Below, piece by piece: positions 1-8,958 of a stretch of 64,000 nt of DNA. The notes under the pieces were generated by a model. The model was not told the origin of the DNA and did no database searches. It worked only from the letters and a program-made list of their open reading frames with translations. Each line of letters opens with the position of its first letter. Position 1 is the stretch's first letter. Source of the stretch: Candidatus Ribeiella danica (GTDB taxonomy: Bacteria; Chloroflexota; Chloroflexia; Chloroflexales; Roseiflexaceae). The DNA is taken from positions 2,728,001 through 2,792,000 of the forward strand of contig JADKFS010000001.1 in the NCBI GenBank assembly GCA_016717335.1, read 5' to 3'. Position numbers and translations under genes: made by a program.

Positions 1-2
1 CC

Positions 3-1286
3 AAGCACGGCCTGCGGATCAGCGTCACCGACCACGAGCAGCAGGTGATCGAGCTGGCGCCGACCGCCGGGACGGTGGTGACGGCATTCGACGGCGCGAC
101 GATGCACGAGGCGGCGATCGGCGGCTTCGACCGCGCCGCGGTGGAGCGCGCCGCCCGCGCGCTTGCCGCGGACCTGCGCCCGGCCGGCGCATACGTGGTC
201 GACCCTGGGCCCGCGCGCCGCCAGGACTTCATCACGCCCATGCAGATCGCCCCCGAGACGCTTTCGACCGAGGAGAAGCTGGAGCGCTGCCGCGAGCTGC
301 ACCGGCGCGTGCGCGGGCTGGACCAGCGGATCGTCAACGTCGAGGTCCTGTACAGCGAGACGAGCGAGCTGGCGGCCTTCCGCAACCGCGCCGCCGACCT
401 GGCCCAGCGGGTCCAGCGCATCCGGATGAGCGTGGTCGTCGCGGTGGGCGGCCCGAGCGGCGTGCGCTACGACTGGCTCTCGAAGGACGCGACCGGCGGC
501 TGGGAGCAGCTGGCGTTCGACGACGACGAGCTGCGGCGGCTGGTCGACACCACGGTGGCGCTGCTGAGCGCCGAGCGGATCGAGCCGGGCGAGTACACGA
601 TCATCGCGTCCCCCGGCGTCACCGGGACGATCTGCCACGAGTCGTTCGGCCACGGCGTCGAGACCGACATGTTCCTCAAGGAGCGCGCCATGGCCGCGCA
701 CTTCATCGACCGGGTGATCGGCTCGCCGCTGGTGCAGATCTGGGACGACCCGAGCAGCCCCGGCACCTACGGCGCATACTTCTTCGACGACGAGGGCATG
801 CTGGCGGCGCCGACCCAGATCGTCGAGCGGGGCGTCTTCCGGCGCGGCATCACCGATCTCTACTCCGCGCTGGCGCTCGGCATCCCGCGCTCGGCCAACG
901 GCCGGCGGCAGGACTTCTCCCGCAAGGTCTACGCGCGCATGAGCACAACCTTCTTCGGCGCAGGCGAGACGCCGGTGGCCGACCTGTTCGCGCAGGTCGA
1001 TCGCGGGATCTACCTGGTCAAGTGGTCGTCGGGCATGGAGGACCCGCAGGGCTGGGGCATCCAGGTCACCTGCCACTACGGGCTCGAGATCAAAGGCGGC
1101 CGGCTGACTGGGCGCATGTTCGCGCCGATTGGCATCAGCGGCTACGTGCCCGACGTGCTGCAGAGCATCAGCGCGGTCGGCGACGATTGGGCTACCGATG
1201 GCGGCGGCTGTGGGAAGGGGCACAAGGAGTGGCTGCCGGTCAGCTCGGGCGGCCCGCACCTGTTGTTGAAAGCGAGGCTCGGCTGA
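3..1286 (+). CDS. tldD: TldD family metalloprotease (5' end outside window)
   Basis: Open frame enters from the left edge without a start, so the N-terminus is missing; a GTG at 45 is internal. The protein carries the HExxxH zinc motif (CHESFGHGVE, about nt 630-660) and the long C-terminal beta-rich domain typical of TldD, including the GGGCGKGHKEWLPVSSGG end region. TldD and TldE form a heterodimeric zinc protease known to trim unfolded peptides and to mature microcins in enterobacteria. The stop overlaps the start of the next gene (TGATG), so the two subunits are co-translated. The substrate in this organism is not evident: no peptide precursor is visible nearby. Confidence 0.93.
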   Translation, partial: KHGLRISVTDHEQQVIELAPTAGTVVTAFDGATMHEAAIGGFDRAAVERAARALAADLRPAGAYVVDPGPARRQDFITPMQIAPETLSTEEKLERCRELHRRVRGLDQRIVNVEVLYSETSELAAFRNRAADLAQRVQRIRMSVVVAVGGPSGVRYDWLSKDATGGWEQLAFDDDELRRLVDTTVALLSAERIEPGEYTIIASPGVTGTICHESFGHGVETDMFLKERAMAAHFIDRVIGSPLVQIWDDPSSPGTYGAYFFDDEGMLAAPTQIVERGVFRRGITDLYSALALGIPRSANGRRQDFSRKVYARMSTTFFGAGETPVADLFAQVDRGIYLVKWSSGMEDPQGWGIQVTCHYGLEIKGGRLTGRMFAPIGISGYVPDVLQSISAVGDDWATDGGGCGKGHKEWLPVSSGGPHLLLKARLG

Positions 1287-2614
1287 TGCTTGAGCAGATT
1301 ACGGCCGCGCTGTCCGCGCGCGACGACCTGAGCGCGTGGAGCGTCCGCCACGTGCAGTCGCGCGAGGTGCAGCTCTACGCGGTGCCGAGCGCAGTCGAGT
1401 CGCGCCGCGCGACCTCGAGCGAGCGCTACCTTGTCCAGGTGCTGAGGCGCACCGCCGGGCCGGATGGCGCCGAGGCGTGCGGCAGCGGCAACGCGACCCT
1501 GCTGCCGGGCGACGATATCGGCGCGGCGATCGACGCCGCCGCGCTGATGGCCGGCCTGGTGCAGAATCGCCCGCACACGATCGCCGGCCCGGCGCCGCTG
1601 CCCGACCTGCCGCTGGCGGATCAGCGGATCGTGGACGATCCCGCCGTGGCGCTGGACGGGCTGCTCGACCGGCTGCGCGGCGCGGTCGCGGCGCAGCCGC
1701 AGCTGCGGCTGACCGCCGCCGAGCTGTTCGCCAGAACGCAGCTCACGCACCTGTGCAACAGCCGCGGCGTCGACGCCGATCAGACCGAGACGATGATCGA
1801 TATGGAGTGGGTGGTGCTGCGCCGCGCGGGCGATCGGGAGGTCGAGTCGTTTGCCGAGCTGAGCCGCCGGCGCGTGGACGACATCAAGGTCGAGGACATC
1901 GTGGCCGAGCGCGCCCGCCGCACCGCCGACCTGCTGATCGCCGGGGCGCCGCCCGACTACCGCGGCGCGGTGGTGCTGCGCGGCGAGACTCTGGCGACCT
2001 TCCTGAACGCCGGCGTGATCGAGACGCTGGCCTCGGCGGCCACCCGGTTCAACAAGCTCTCGCGCTGGGAGATCGGCAAGCCGGTGTTCGGCGGGCTGCC
2101 CCAGGGCGACCCGCTGAACGTGTTTGCCAACCGCCGGCTGCCGTTTGGCACGCGCTCCAGCCGCTTCGACGACGAGGGCCTGCCAGGGCTGCGCGTCGAG
2201 CTGATCCGCGACGGCCGTCTGGCCGCGTTCACCGCCAGCCAGCGCTACGCCGACTACCTGGGCGTCGCGCCGACCGGCGACATGGGCAACCTCGAGCTGC
2301 CGGCGGGCGCCACGTCGGCGGCCGATCTGCTGGCCGAGCCGCACGTCGAGATCATCGCGTTCTCGTGGTTCAACCCCGACACGATCACCGGCGACTTCTC
2401 CTCCGAGATCCGGCTCGGCTACCTCGTCGAGGGCGGCCGGCGCACGCCGTTCAAGGGCGGGGCGCTGGTCGGCAACGTCGTCGACGCCCTGGCGAACGTG
2501 CGCTGGAGCGCCGAGACCTGCTTCTACGGCGACTACCAGGGGCCGACGACCGCGCGCTTCGGCAGCCTGGCGGTGGCCGGGGCTACAACCAATAGCGGCG
2601 GGCAATCCGCTTGA
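1286..2614 (+). CDS. tldE: TldE/PmbA family protein, partner of TldD
   Basis: 442 aa starting at the ATG that overlaps the tldD stop. The frame stays open 264 nt further upstream, but that part lies inside tldD. It has the PmbA/TldE layout, without the HExxxH motif, and a conserved C-terminal end (GNVVDALANV..SAETCFYGDYQGPTTARFG, given in parts). In known systems TldE is the non-catalytic half of the TldD-TldE heterodimer, forming the chamber around the zinc site. Gene order and overlap match the usual tldD-tldE pair. Confidence in the family is high; the biological substrate is unknown. Confidence 0.9.
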   Translation: MLEQITAALSARDDLSAWSVRHVQSREVQLYAVPSAVESRRATSSERYLVQVLRRTAGPDGAEACGSGNATLLPGDDIGAAIDAAALMAGLVQNRPHTIAGPAPLPDLPLADQRIVDDPAVALDGLLDRLRGAVAAQPQLRLTAAELFARTQLTHLCNSRGVDADQTETMIDMEWVVLRRAGDREVESFAELSRRRVDDIKVEDIVAERARRTADLLIAGAPPDYRGAVVLRGETLATFLNAGVIETLASAATRFNKLSRWEIGKPVFGGLPQGDPLNVFANRRLPFGTRSSRFDDEGLPGLRVELIRDGRLAAFTASQRYADYLGVAPTGDMGNLELPAGATSAADLLAEPHVEIIAFSWFNPDTITGDFSSEIRLGYLVEGGRRTPFKGGALVGNVVDALANVRWSAETCFYGDYQGPTTARFGSLAVAGATTNSGGQSA

Positions 2615-2777
2615 GCCACACGGAACACAGAGATCGCAGATTATAGAAGCCTTCCAACCTCTGCGGCCCCTGCGGCTCAATAATGCCGCGCCTTACCGGT
2701 AAGATCCGGCTCCGCCATAACGGCACGCGACTTGCCACGTATGCCTCAGGCATACAATGGAGTAAAGGAGCGCTGCC

Positions 2778-3206
2778 ATGACGGAACGAAGCTACGAGGA
2801 TGCGGTCCAGGCACTGAAGCGCCGGCTGGGCGGGCGCTGGGAGGGCGTCGAGGCCGACGGGCGCGACGAGATCCGGCGAATCCTGCGCGAGGAGCTTGGC
2901 TACGACCGCGCCACCGCCGACGACACGTTCGACGCGATGGTTCGCAGCGGCGAGCTGCGCTACCACCGGCTCGCCGAGCGCCGCGGCGATGAGCGCGACG
3001 CTGAGCGGGACGTGGGCGGCCCCTTCCCCACGCCGATGGTCGGGCCGGGCGAGGGCATGGCCACGGGCGTGCCGGCGTCGGCCGGCTCGGGAGGCATGCC
3101 GCTCGCGCCCGGCATCATCGCCACGGCCGGCTACTGGGAGATTGGCCACGACGGCGGCGAGTCCGCCCCGCCCGGCCGCGCCGGCCAGGTCCAGATCGAT
3201 ACGTAA
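2778..3206 (+). CDS. Hypothetical protein with Gly/Pro-rich tail
   Basis: 142 aa, unrecognised. The ATG is preceded by a good ribosome site (AAAGGAG about 10 nt upstream). The first 75 residues look helical and strongly charged (RRLGGRWEGVEADGRDEIRR, then ELGYDRATADDTFDAMVRSG), and could be a small helix-turn-helix-like fold. The second half is low complexity with Gly, Pro, Ala and Met, ending GRAGQVQIDT. It lies 163 nt after tldE in the same direction, followed by a hairpin-rich repeat. A long minus-strand frame over the same DNA lacks a ribosome site and is judged a shadow. Function unknown. Confidence 0.6.
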   Translation: MTERSYEDAVQALKRRLGGRWEGVEADGRDEIRRILREELGYDRATADDTFDAMVRSGELRYHRLAERRGDERDAERDVGGPFPTPMVGPGEGMATGVPASAGSGGMPLAPGIIATAGYWEIGHDGGESAPPGRAGQVQIDT

Positions 3207-3225
3207 CCCTTCGCTTGCCAATAGC

Positions 3226-3437
3226 CCTCACCCCGACCCCCTCCCCTTCCAGGGCAGGGGAGGGGTCGGTTTTTCCAGATGGCATCTGGACGCGATTGCC
3301 CTCACCCCCCTTCCCCCCTCTCCCGCCGGGAGAGGGGGATTCGTGGTGGTGCTGCGGTGCGCTGCAGAGCAGCGCACCGCAGCACCACAGGACACACCCC
3401 CTCCCCTAGCAGGGGAGGGGGCAGGGGGTGGGGTCAT
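3226..3437. repeat. Composite hairpin element, one partial and one full copy
   Basis: Fills the 397-nt gap between the unknown gene and arginase. A short copy (3226-3275) is followed by a full one (3299-3437): a CTCTCCC/GGGAGAG hairpin, a central perfect 19-bp inverted repeat (3346-3364 with 3370-3388, loop CAGAG), and a CCCCTCCCCTAGCAGGGGAG hairpin running into a G-rich end. The same outer parts with other centres occur about ten more times in this window. Confidence 0.8.
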
Positions 3438-3530
3438 CTGCCGCAGTGCAATGCGCAGAAAGAGGATGCCTGGCCAGTGGCGGGGTTTGGGCGGGGCCGA
3501 AACCCCGTATCGGTCAAGAATCTCCGAAGG

Positions 3531-3539
3531 TGGTACAAT
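3531..3539 (+). promoter_or_regulatory. Extended -10 promoter candidate for arginase gene
   Basis: TGGTACAAT, an extended -10 (TGn plus TACAAT), 65 nt upstream of the arginase start. The -35 region is poor (CGGTCA at 17 nt). The same TGG-TAyAmT word precedes several other genes in this window. Confidence 0.4.
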
Positions 3540-3603
3540 TGGCGGCTGGCCCGACGAGGGGCCGCCCTACCGCAGCGTAGCGAACCACAGGAGGAGCAAG
3601 CAC

Positions 3604-4503
3604 ATGCGTGATATCGCGATCATCGGCGTGCCGGTGGACCTGGGCGCGGGCCGTCGCGGCGTCGATATGGGGCCAAGCGCCATCCGCTACGCCGGGCTCA
3701 AAGAGCGCCTGGCGGCGCTCGGCCACCGCGTGCGCGACCTCGGCAACATCGCGGTGCCGCTGGCCGAGCAGTTCGAGCCGCCGGCCCCCGGCGAGAAGCT
3801 GCGCTACCTGGAGCCGCTGGTCGAGCTCAACCACGCACTGGCCCGCCAGGTGAGCGCGGTCGTGGACGAGGGCGCCTTCCCGCTCATCCTCGGCGGCGAC
3901 CACAGCCTGGCGATCGGGTCGATCGGCGGCGTCGCGCACAACCGCCGCATCGGCGTGATCTGGATCGACGCGCACGGCGACTTCAACACGCTCGACACCA
4001 CCCCCTCCGGCAACATCCACGGCATGAGCGTCGCGGCGCTGACCGGCCGCGGCGACCCTCGGCTGGTCTCGCTGCTCGGCGGCGGGCCGGTGCTGCGCGA
4101 CTCCGACGTGGCGATGGTCGGCATCCGCGACCTGGACGCCGGCGAGCGCGAGATACTCAAGGCGTCGGGCATCCGGGTCTTCACGATGCACGATATCGAC
4201 CGGCGCGGGCTGGCCTCGGTGATGGAGGAGGCGATCATGCGCGTCAGCGTCGGGACGGTCGGCTTCCACGTCAGCCTCGACCTCGACGCGCTCGACCCGG
4301 CCGAGGCGCCCGGCGTCGGCACACCCGTGCTCGGCGGCGTCTCGTACCGCGAGTCGCACCTGGCGATGGAGATGATCGCCCAGTCCGGCAAGCTGCTCGG
4401 CATGGACCTGGTCGAGGTCAACCCGATCCTCGACGCGCACAACGTCACGGCCGATCTGGCGGTCGAGTTCGCGCTCTCGGCGCTCGGCAAGCGTATCTTC
4501 TAG
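3604..4503 (+). CDS. rocF: Arginase (ureohydrolase family)
   Basis: 299 aa, the usual length. Hydrolyses arginine to ornithine and urea using a binuclear manganese centre. All metal-binding signatures are present in order: GGDHS, DAHGDFN, SGNIHGM and the SLDLDALDP segment near the C-terminus. The AGGAGGAGC ribosome site lies just ahead of the ATG. The arginase signatures, including VPVDLGAGRRGVDMGPSAIR at the N-terminus, favour arginase over agmatinase or formiminoglutamase. No urease or other arginine-degradation gene is next to it; it appears monocistronic, bounded by hairpin repeats on both sides. Confidence 0.92.
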   Translation: MRDIAIIGVPVDLGAGRRGVDMGPSAIRYAGLKERLAALGHRVRDLGNIAVPLAEQFEPPAPGEKLRYLEPLVELNHALARQVSAVVDEGAFPLILGGDHSLAIGSIGGVAHNRRIGVIWIDAHGDFNTLDTTPSGNIHGMSVAALTGRGDPRLVSLLGGGPVLRDSDVAMVGIRDLDAGEREILKASGIRVFTMHDIDRRGLASVMEEAIMRVSVGTVGFHVSLDLDALDPAEAPGVGTPVLGGVSYRESHLAMEMIAQSGKLLGMDLVEVNPILDAHNVTADLAVEFALSALGKRIF

Positions 4504-4516
4504 AGATTCATTTGGT

Positions 4517-4651
4517 TGTGCCCTTACCCCGCTGCCCCCTTCTCCCAGTGCGAGAGGGGGGTTCTTGGCCGGTGCCGCGTTTCGGCTTCGCCGAAACGCG
4601 GCACCGATCAGTTTTCACCCCTTGCCCCTGCGAGGGCAGGCGCAGGGGTGA
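4517..4651. repeat. Composite hairpin element after arginase
   Basis: Outer C-run and G-run arms flank a central perfect 16-bp inverted repeat (4570-4585 with 4591-4606) closed by a CTTCG loop. Lies between two convergent genes, so it may also end transcription. Confidence 0.75.
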
Positions 4652-4660
4652 GCAGACGCA

Positions 4661-5017
4661 TCACTCGGCCAGGCGGCCGCGCGCGGCCTGGCTGAGCCCG
4701 CCGACGACCAGGCGGTACGAGTCGTCGATCATCGCGCGCACGCCCTCGTCGGGCACGCTGCCGTCGAGCGTGACGGTGTTCCAGTGCTCTTTGTTCAGGT
4801 GGTAGCCCGGCTGCACCGCCGCGAATGAGTCGCGCAGGAACTGGGCGTGGGCCGGCTCGCACTTCAGCGAGATCTGCGGCGGCGTCGCGTCGGCCGCCAG
4901 CAGCGCGAACATCTTGCCGCCGACCTTCATGACCAGCGGCTGCGGGCCGAAGGGGTAGTCCTCGACGGCGCCTGGCTTGGAGCCCAGGTAGGCCCGCAGC
5001 GCTTGCAGATCAGTCAT
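4661..5017 (-). CDS. MmcQ/YjbR family protein
   Basis: 118 aa, the typical length of the MmcQ/YjbR fold (CyaY-like, proposed DNA-binding). Seen: the opening MTDLQALRAYLGSKPGAVED followed by PFGP, the central KMFALL strand, PPQISLKCEP, and the closing HWNTVTLDGSVPDEGVRAMI followed by DDSYRLV. The biochemical role of this family is poorly defined. It is the last gene of the five-gene minus-strand operon and starts 3 nt after the nucleotidyltransferase stop. Confidence 0.8.
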   Translation of the reverse strand: MTDLQALRAYLGSKPGAVEDYPFGPQPLVMKVGGKMFALLAADATPPQISLKCEPAHAQFLRDSFAAVQPGYHLNKEHWNTVTLDGSVPDEGVRAMIDDSYRLVVGGLSQAARGRLAE

Positions 5018-5020
5018 AGC

Positions 5021-5782
5021 TCAAGCCTCCAGCGCAATCGCGCTCTGAATCTGCTCCAGCAGCTCGACGGCCTGCCGCAGCAGCGCTACGCGCTCGCCCA
5101 GCGCGCCGGGGTGCTCCTGCCGCTCGATCTGTCGCAACAAGCCCAGCAAGAAGTCGCGGCTGCGCAGCCCGAGCAGCGCCTCGTGGCCAGTCGCCTCCGC
5201 AAGCACGTGCTTGCGCCGGGTGTCCCAGTCGCCCCGCGTCACCAGCAGCGCGCGCAGGCCCAGCAGGCAGAATTTCAGGCAGTAGTAGCTTGTATACTCC
5301 GGCGAGAACTTCTCGACCGCCTTCGAGCAGCACAGGCTGCGCAAGATCACAAGACGATGGCTGAGCGTCACCGCGAGCTGCGCGCGCAGCCCGGCCACCG
5401 AAATGGCGCCGATCTGTCCCAGCACATCCTCGCCGTACAGCAGCTGCGACTCGGCCAGCATGCGGATGGCGAACAGCAGGTCGGGCGGCGGAAAATCGCG
5501 CGGCTTGCACACGTGAAAGGTCGGGATCCACAGCTTGTCGTTCAGCGCCCGCAGCGACTCGGTCAGGTCGGCCAGGTCGGTATCCTCCGCGATCACCACG
5601 ATGTCGATGTCGGAGTGCCCGCGCACGTAGTCGCCGGTCACCACGCTGCCGACGGCGTAGGCCGAGCGCACGTACGGGAAGCGGGCGCGCTCGAAGAAGG
5701 CCTGGATGTACTCCAGGCAGCGCTCGTGGTGATCGTCGCCGTACAGGCGTGACTCGTCGACAATGTCAGTTATGTCAATCAT
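5021..5782 (-). CDS. Nucleotidyltransferase-domain protein
   Basis: 253 aa starting at the ATG that overlaps the upstream stop by four bases (ATGA). The N-terminal half has the polymerase-beta-type nucleotidyltransferase signature: GSVVTGDYVRGHSDIDIVVI (GS, then the DxD metal pair). The C-terminal half is helical (HRLVILRSLCC, YYCLKFCLLGLRALL), resembling the helical domain of aminoglycoside nucleotidyltransferases or HEPN-partner proteins. It could nucleotidylate a small molecule, an RNA or a protein. Its position between an adenylate-forming enzyme and a YjbR protein, downstream of a STAND NTPase, makes a conflict or signalling role possible (inference). Confidence 0.75.
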   Translation of the reverse strand: MIDITDIVDESRLYGDDHHERCLEYIQAFFERARFPYVRSAYAVGSVVTGDYVRGHSDIDIVVIAEDTDLADLTESLRALNDKLWIPTFHVCKPRDFPPPDLLFAIRMLAESQLLYGEDVLGQIGAISVAGLRAQLAVTLSHRLVILRSLCCSKAVEKFSPEYTSYYCLKFCLLGLRALLVTRGDWDTRRKHVLAEATGHEALLGLRSRDFLLGLLRQIERQEHPGALGERVALLRQAVELLEQIQSAIALEA

Positions 5783-7137
5783 GGCTCTCCGGTTTCCCCC
5801 GCGATGAAGCTCTGCGTCTTGCGGCCCGGCTCGCCGATGCTGGTGACGCGCTCGACCTGGACCTGAACCTGCGGGTCGAGCGCCTCGCGCATGGCCTCGA
5901 TGATCCGCCCCGCGAGCGTGCCGTCGTCGTCGGCGATATACCTGACCAGCGCGCGCAGCGGGCTCTGCTGGACGACCTGGTACTGCGCCAGCGGCAGCTG
6001 CTGCAGGCGCCTGGCCAGCACGAACGGGCTGAGCAGCGACCCGTCGGGCCTGACCAGGAACTCGCTCACGCGCCCCTCGATCGTATCCAGGAGCGGCCAG
6101 CAGCTCCCGCACGGGCAGGCCGACGCGGCCATCCGTCCGATATCGCCGGTCCGGTAGCGGATCAGCGGCAGCGCGAAGTTGCGCAGGCTGGTGACGACGA
6201 TCTCGCCCAGCTCTCCCTCGGCGGCCGGCGTCCCGTCCGGATGCACAATCTCGACGATCAGGCTGTCGTCGACATGGTAGCCCGCCCCCATGACGCAGGC
6301 CACCGCCATGTAGCCGATCTCGGACATGGCATAGATGTCGACCACCGGCGCCTGGAACGCGCGCTCCAGCCGCGCGCTTGCATCCGGCGACAGCTTGTCG
6401 CCGCTGGCGATCAGCAGATGCGGCTGAATCGGCCAGCGGCTCGAAGGGTCGGCCGCCTGGGCGGTACGCTGCAGCTGCTGCAGGTGCTCGGGCATCCCGG
6501 TGATGATCAGCGGCCGGCGCGCGCTAATGAACTGGAGCATCTGGAGCGGCGATCCCCACTGGTCGGGATGGATGTTCAGCTTGTAGAAGCGCGAGAGGCT
6601 GAGCTGCGGCTGCAGGTACGTGAACGACGAGCTGTTCGGGAAGCCTGTGACGAACATAACGCCTGTGCGCAGCGGCGCGAAATCCTGCAGCCTGATCCCG
6701 TAGGGCCGCACGAAGTTCAGCAGCAGGATGTGCCCGTGCATGTTGCTGGTGTAGTCGAACAGCATCCGCACCGGCTCCCCGGTCGAGCCGGAGGTGCGCT
6801 TGATGTAGCCGTGCCGCAGGTCGGCGCGACCAGAGCACAGGTCGTAGAACGATTCCTGGAGCGCCCTGCGCGTGAGCAGCGGGATGCGCGCCAGATCGGC
6901 GAGGTCGAGAGCGGGCTCGCGCCGCAGGCCGATCTGATCGAACAGCCTGGTGTAGTAAGGGCAGCTCTGGTAGGCATGCTCGATCAGCCGGGCGAGCGCG
7001 CCGCGCTGGCGCTCCTCAATGGCCGCGCGGTCGAATTGGCGGCGCCGAATATCCAGGCGCTCGCGGTGCAGCGCGAGCATATGCCGCAGCGCATAGCCGT
7101 AGGGGAAGTCGAGGCGGCGGATCGCAGGAGCGCGCAC
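5779..7137 (-). CDS. PaaK/CapK-like adenylate-forming enzyme
   Basis: 452 aa, typical length of the phenylacetate-CoA ligase/CapK branch of adenylate-forming enzymes. The AMP-binding P-loop is at about residues 113-123 (KRTSGSTGEPV), and the Y-R-T-G-D motif is present (LIRYRTGDIG) with a Cys-rich stretch just after it (ACPCGSC), often seen in CapK/F390-synthetase relatives. The family activates a carboxylate as an acyl-AMP and transfers it to CoA or another acceptor; the substrate cannot be read from sequence. It starts one base after the HEAT-repeat gene stop and overlaps the nucleotidyltransferase start, so it is translationally coupled to both. Confidence 0.85.
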   Translation of the reverse strand: MRAPAIRRLDFPYGYALRHMLALHRERLDIRRRQFDRAAIEERQRGALARLIEHAYQSCPYYTRLFDQIGLRREPALDLADLARIPLLTRRALQESFYDLCSGRADLRHGYIKRTSGSTGEPVRMLFDYTSNMHGHILLLNFVRPYGIRLQDFAPLRTGVMFVTGFPNSSSFTYLQPQLSLSRFYKLNIHPDQWGSPLQMLQFISARRPLIITGMPEHLQQLQRTAQAADPSSRWPIQPHLLIASGDKLSPDASARLERAFQAPVVDIYAMSEIGYMAVACVMGAGYHVDDSLIVEIVHPDGTPAAEGELGEIVVTSLRNFALPLIRYRTGDIGRMAASACPCGSCWPLLDTIEGRVSEFLVRPDGSLLSPFVLARRLQQLPLAQYQVVQQSPLRALVRYIADDDGTLAGRIIEAMREALDPQVQVQVERVTSIGEPGRKTQSFIAGETGEP

Positions 7138-7138
7138 G

Positions 7139-8948
7139 CTACCCTCCGTACTCGTCCGGCGCGTAGCGGTTGATCAGCTCGTCGAGCTGCATCCTCAGCT
7201 GCTCTCGTGATGCCGGCGACAGGCTGTCGTAAACCTGGCTCCTTAAGCCGCTGTTCTTCAGCACCCAGGCGGCGGCGGTGCGAACATTGTCGTCCGGATC
7301 TCGCTCCAGCACGATCGCCAGCGGCCCGGCGGCGCGGCTGTCGGTGAGGGACCCCAGCGCGTTGACCGCGGCGCCGCGCACGGTGCTATTCGGGTCTTGC
7401 AGCGCGGCGAGCAGCGGGTCGACCGCCGCGGCGCCGATCTTGATCAGCGCGCCGGTAGCGGCCTGCCGCACGTTTTGCACACGATCCCTGAACGCCGCGA
7501 TCAGCGGATCGATCGCTCGGCTGTCGGCGATCCGGCCGAGCGCGGCCGCTGCGGCCTGGCGCACTTGCGGCTCGGGGTCGCCGAGCGCGCCAATCAAAGG
7601 CTCGACCGCGCGCGCGTCGGCGATCTGGCCGAGCGAGGTGGCGACGGTCTGGCGCACTTGCGGCTCGCGGGCGCCGAGCGCGCCGATCAAGGGCTCGACC
7701 GCACGCGCGTCGGCGATCTGGCCGAGCGAGGTGGCGACGGCCTGGCGCGCCTGCGGCTCAGGGTCGCCAAGCGAAAGGATCAGCTGGTCGACTGCGCGCG
7801 CGTCGGCGATCTGGCCGAGCGAGGTGGCGACGGCCTGGCGCACCAGCGGCTCAGGGTCGCCGAGCGAAAGGATCAGCTGGTCGACCGCGCGCGCGTCGGC
7901 GATCCGGCCAAGCGCGGCCGCTGCGGCCTGGCGCACCAGCGGCTCGGAGGCGCCGAGCGCGCCAATCAAGGGCTCGACCGCGCGGCTGTCGGCGATCCGG
8001 CCAAGCGCGGCCGCCGCGGCTTGACAGACCTGCGGCTCGGGATCGCCAAGCGAAAGGATCAGCTGGTCGACTGCGCGCGCGCCGCCAACGTGCAGGAGCA
8101 TGCGCGCGGCGGTCCGGCGAAGCTCCGCGTCGCCTGTCTTGAGCGCATCGATCAGCGGCTCGACGATCTGCGCGCCCGAGCGGATCAGCGCCCTGGCGAT
8201 CGGAGGCGCTATCTGATCGTCCAGGTCGCCAAACGCGTCGATCTGCAGCTCGACCGTGCGCGTGACGATCTTCCCGAGCGCGTCGAGCGTGTGCTGCTGC
8301 TGAGCGCGCTGCTGCTTGATCAGCGCGACCAGCGGCTCGATCGCCTGCACGTCGCCGACCTGGCCCCAGCGCCACCGCGGCGGCCTGGCGTACGCCGCCG
8401 TTGCTGTCCTGCAGCGCGGCGATCAGCGGCTCGACCGCCCGCTCGTCGCCGACCTGCCCCAGCGCGGTGGCGGCAGTCAGGCGCACGCCGCTGTTCGTAT
8501 CGGCGAGCGCGGCGATCAGCGGCTCGACCGCCCGCTCGTCGCCGACCTGCTGCAGCGCCTGGGCGGCGGCCTGGCGCACGCCGCCGTTCGTATCGGCGAG
8601 CGCGGCGATCAGCGGCTCGACCACGCGCGCGTTACCGATCTTGCCGAGCGCCTTCGCGACGCCCATCGCGATCGGCGCCTCCTCGGCCAGCAGCGCCGCG
8701 GAAAGCGGCCCGATCGCCTTGGGGCCAATCTGGGCCAGCGCTGTCACCGCAATGCCCCACACGATGCTGTCGGGATCGCGCAGGGTGGCGATCAGCGGCT
8801 CGACCGCGCGCAGGTCGCCGAGCCGCCCCAGCGCCCGCGCGGCGCTCTGGCGCAGCAGCTCGTCGCGCTTGTTCTCGAGCGCCCTGATCAACCCCTTGAC
8901 GTCGCCGGCCGCCTCGAGCTTCTCGATATCGAATGATCGCTGAAACAT
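7139..8948 (-). CDS. HEAT (PBS-lyase-type) repeat protein, broken by one frameshift
   Basis: About 600 aa of near-perfect 31-residue HEAT repeats of the form AVEPLIxALxDxxxxVRQAAAxALGxIxD. The start ATG at 8948 has an AAAGGAAA ribosome site. Around 8370 the frame breaks: the DNA reads CTGGCCCCAGC where the neighbouring repeat has CTGCCCCAGC, one extra base, after which the reading continues in the other frame as the same repeat series down to 7139. As read, the upstream product would run into out-of-frame sequence. It is either a real disruption, phase variation or a sequence error. HEAT arrays are protein-protein scaffolds. It lies 10 nt after the STAND NTPase gene, in one operon. Confidence 0.8.
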
Positions 8949-8958
8949 TCGCTTTCCT

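Noticed and set aside
1142..2680. Minus-strand frame of 512 codons opposite tldE
   Set aside because: Shadow translation (Arg/Ala/Gln-rich) of a recognised family member.
3299..3437. Classical insertion sequence or MITE with target duplications
   Set aside because: No transposase, and I could not identify flanking direct duplications by eye; described only as a composite hairpin element.
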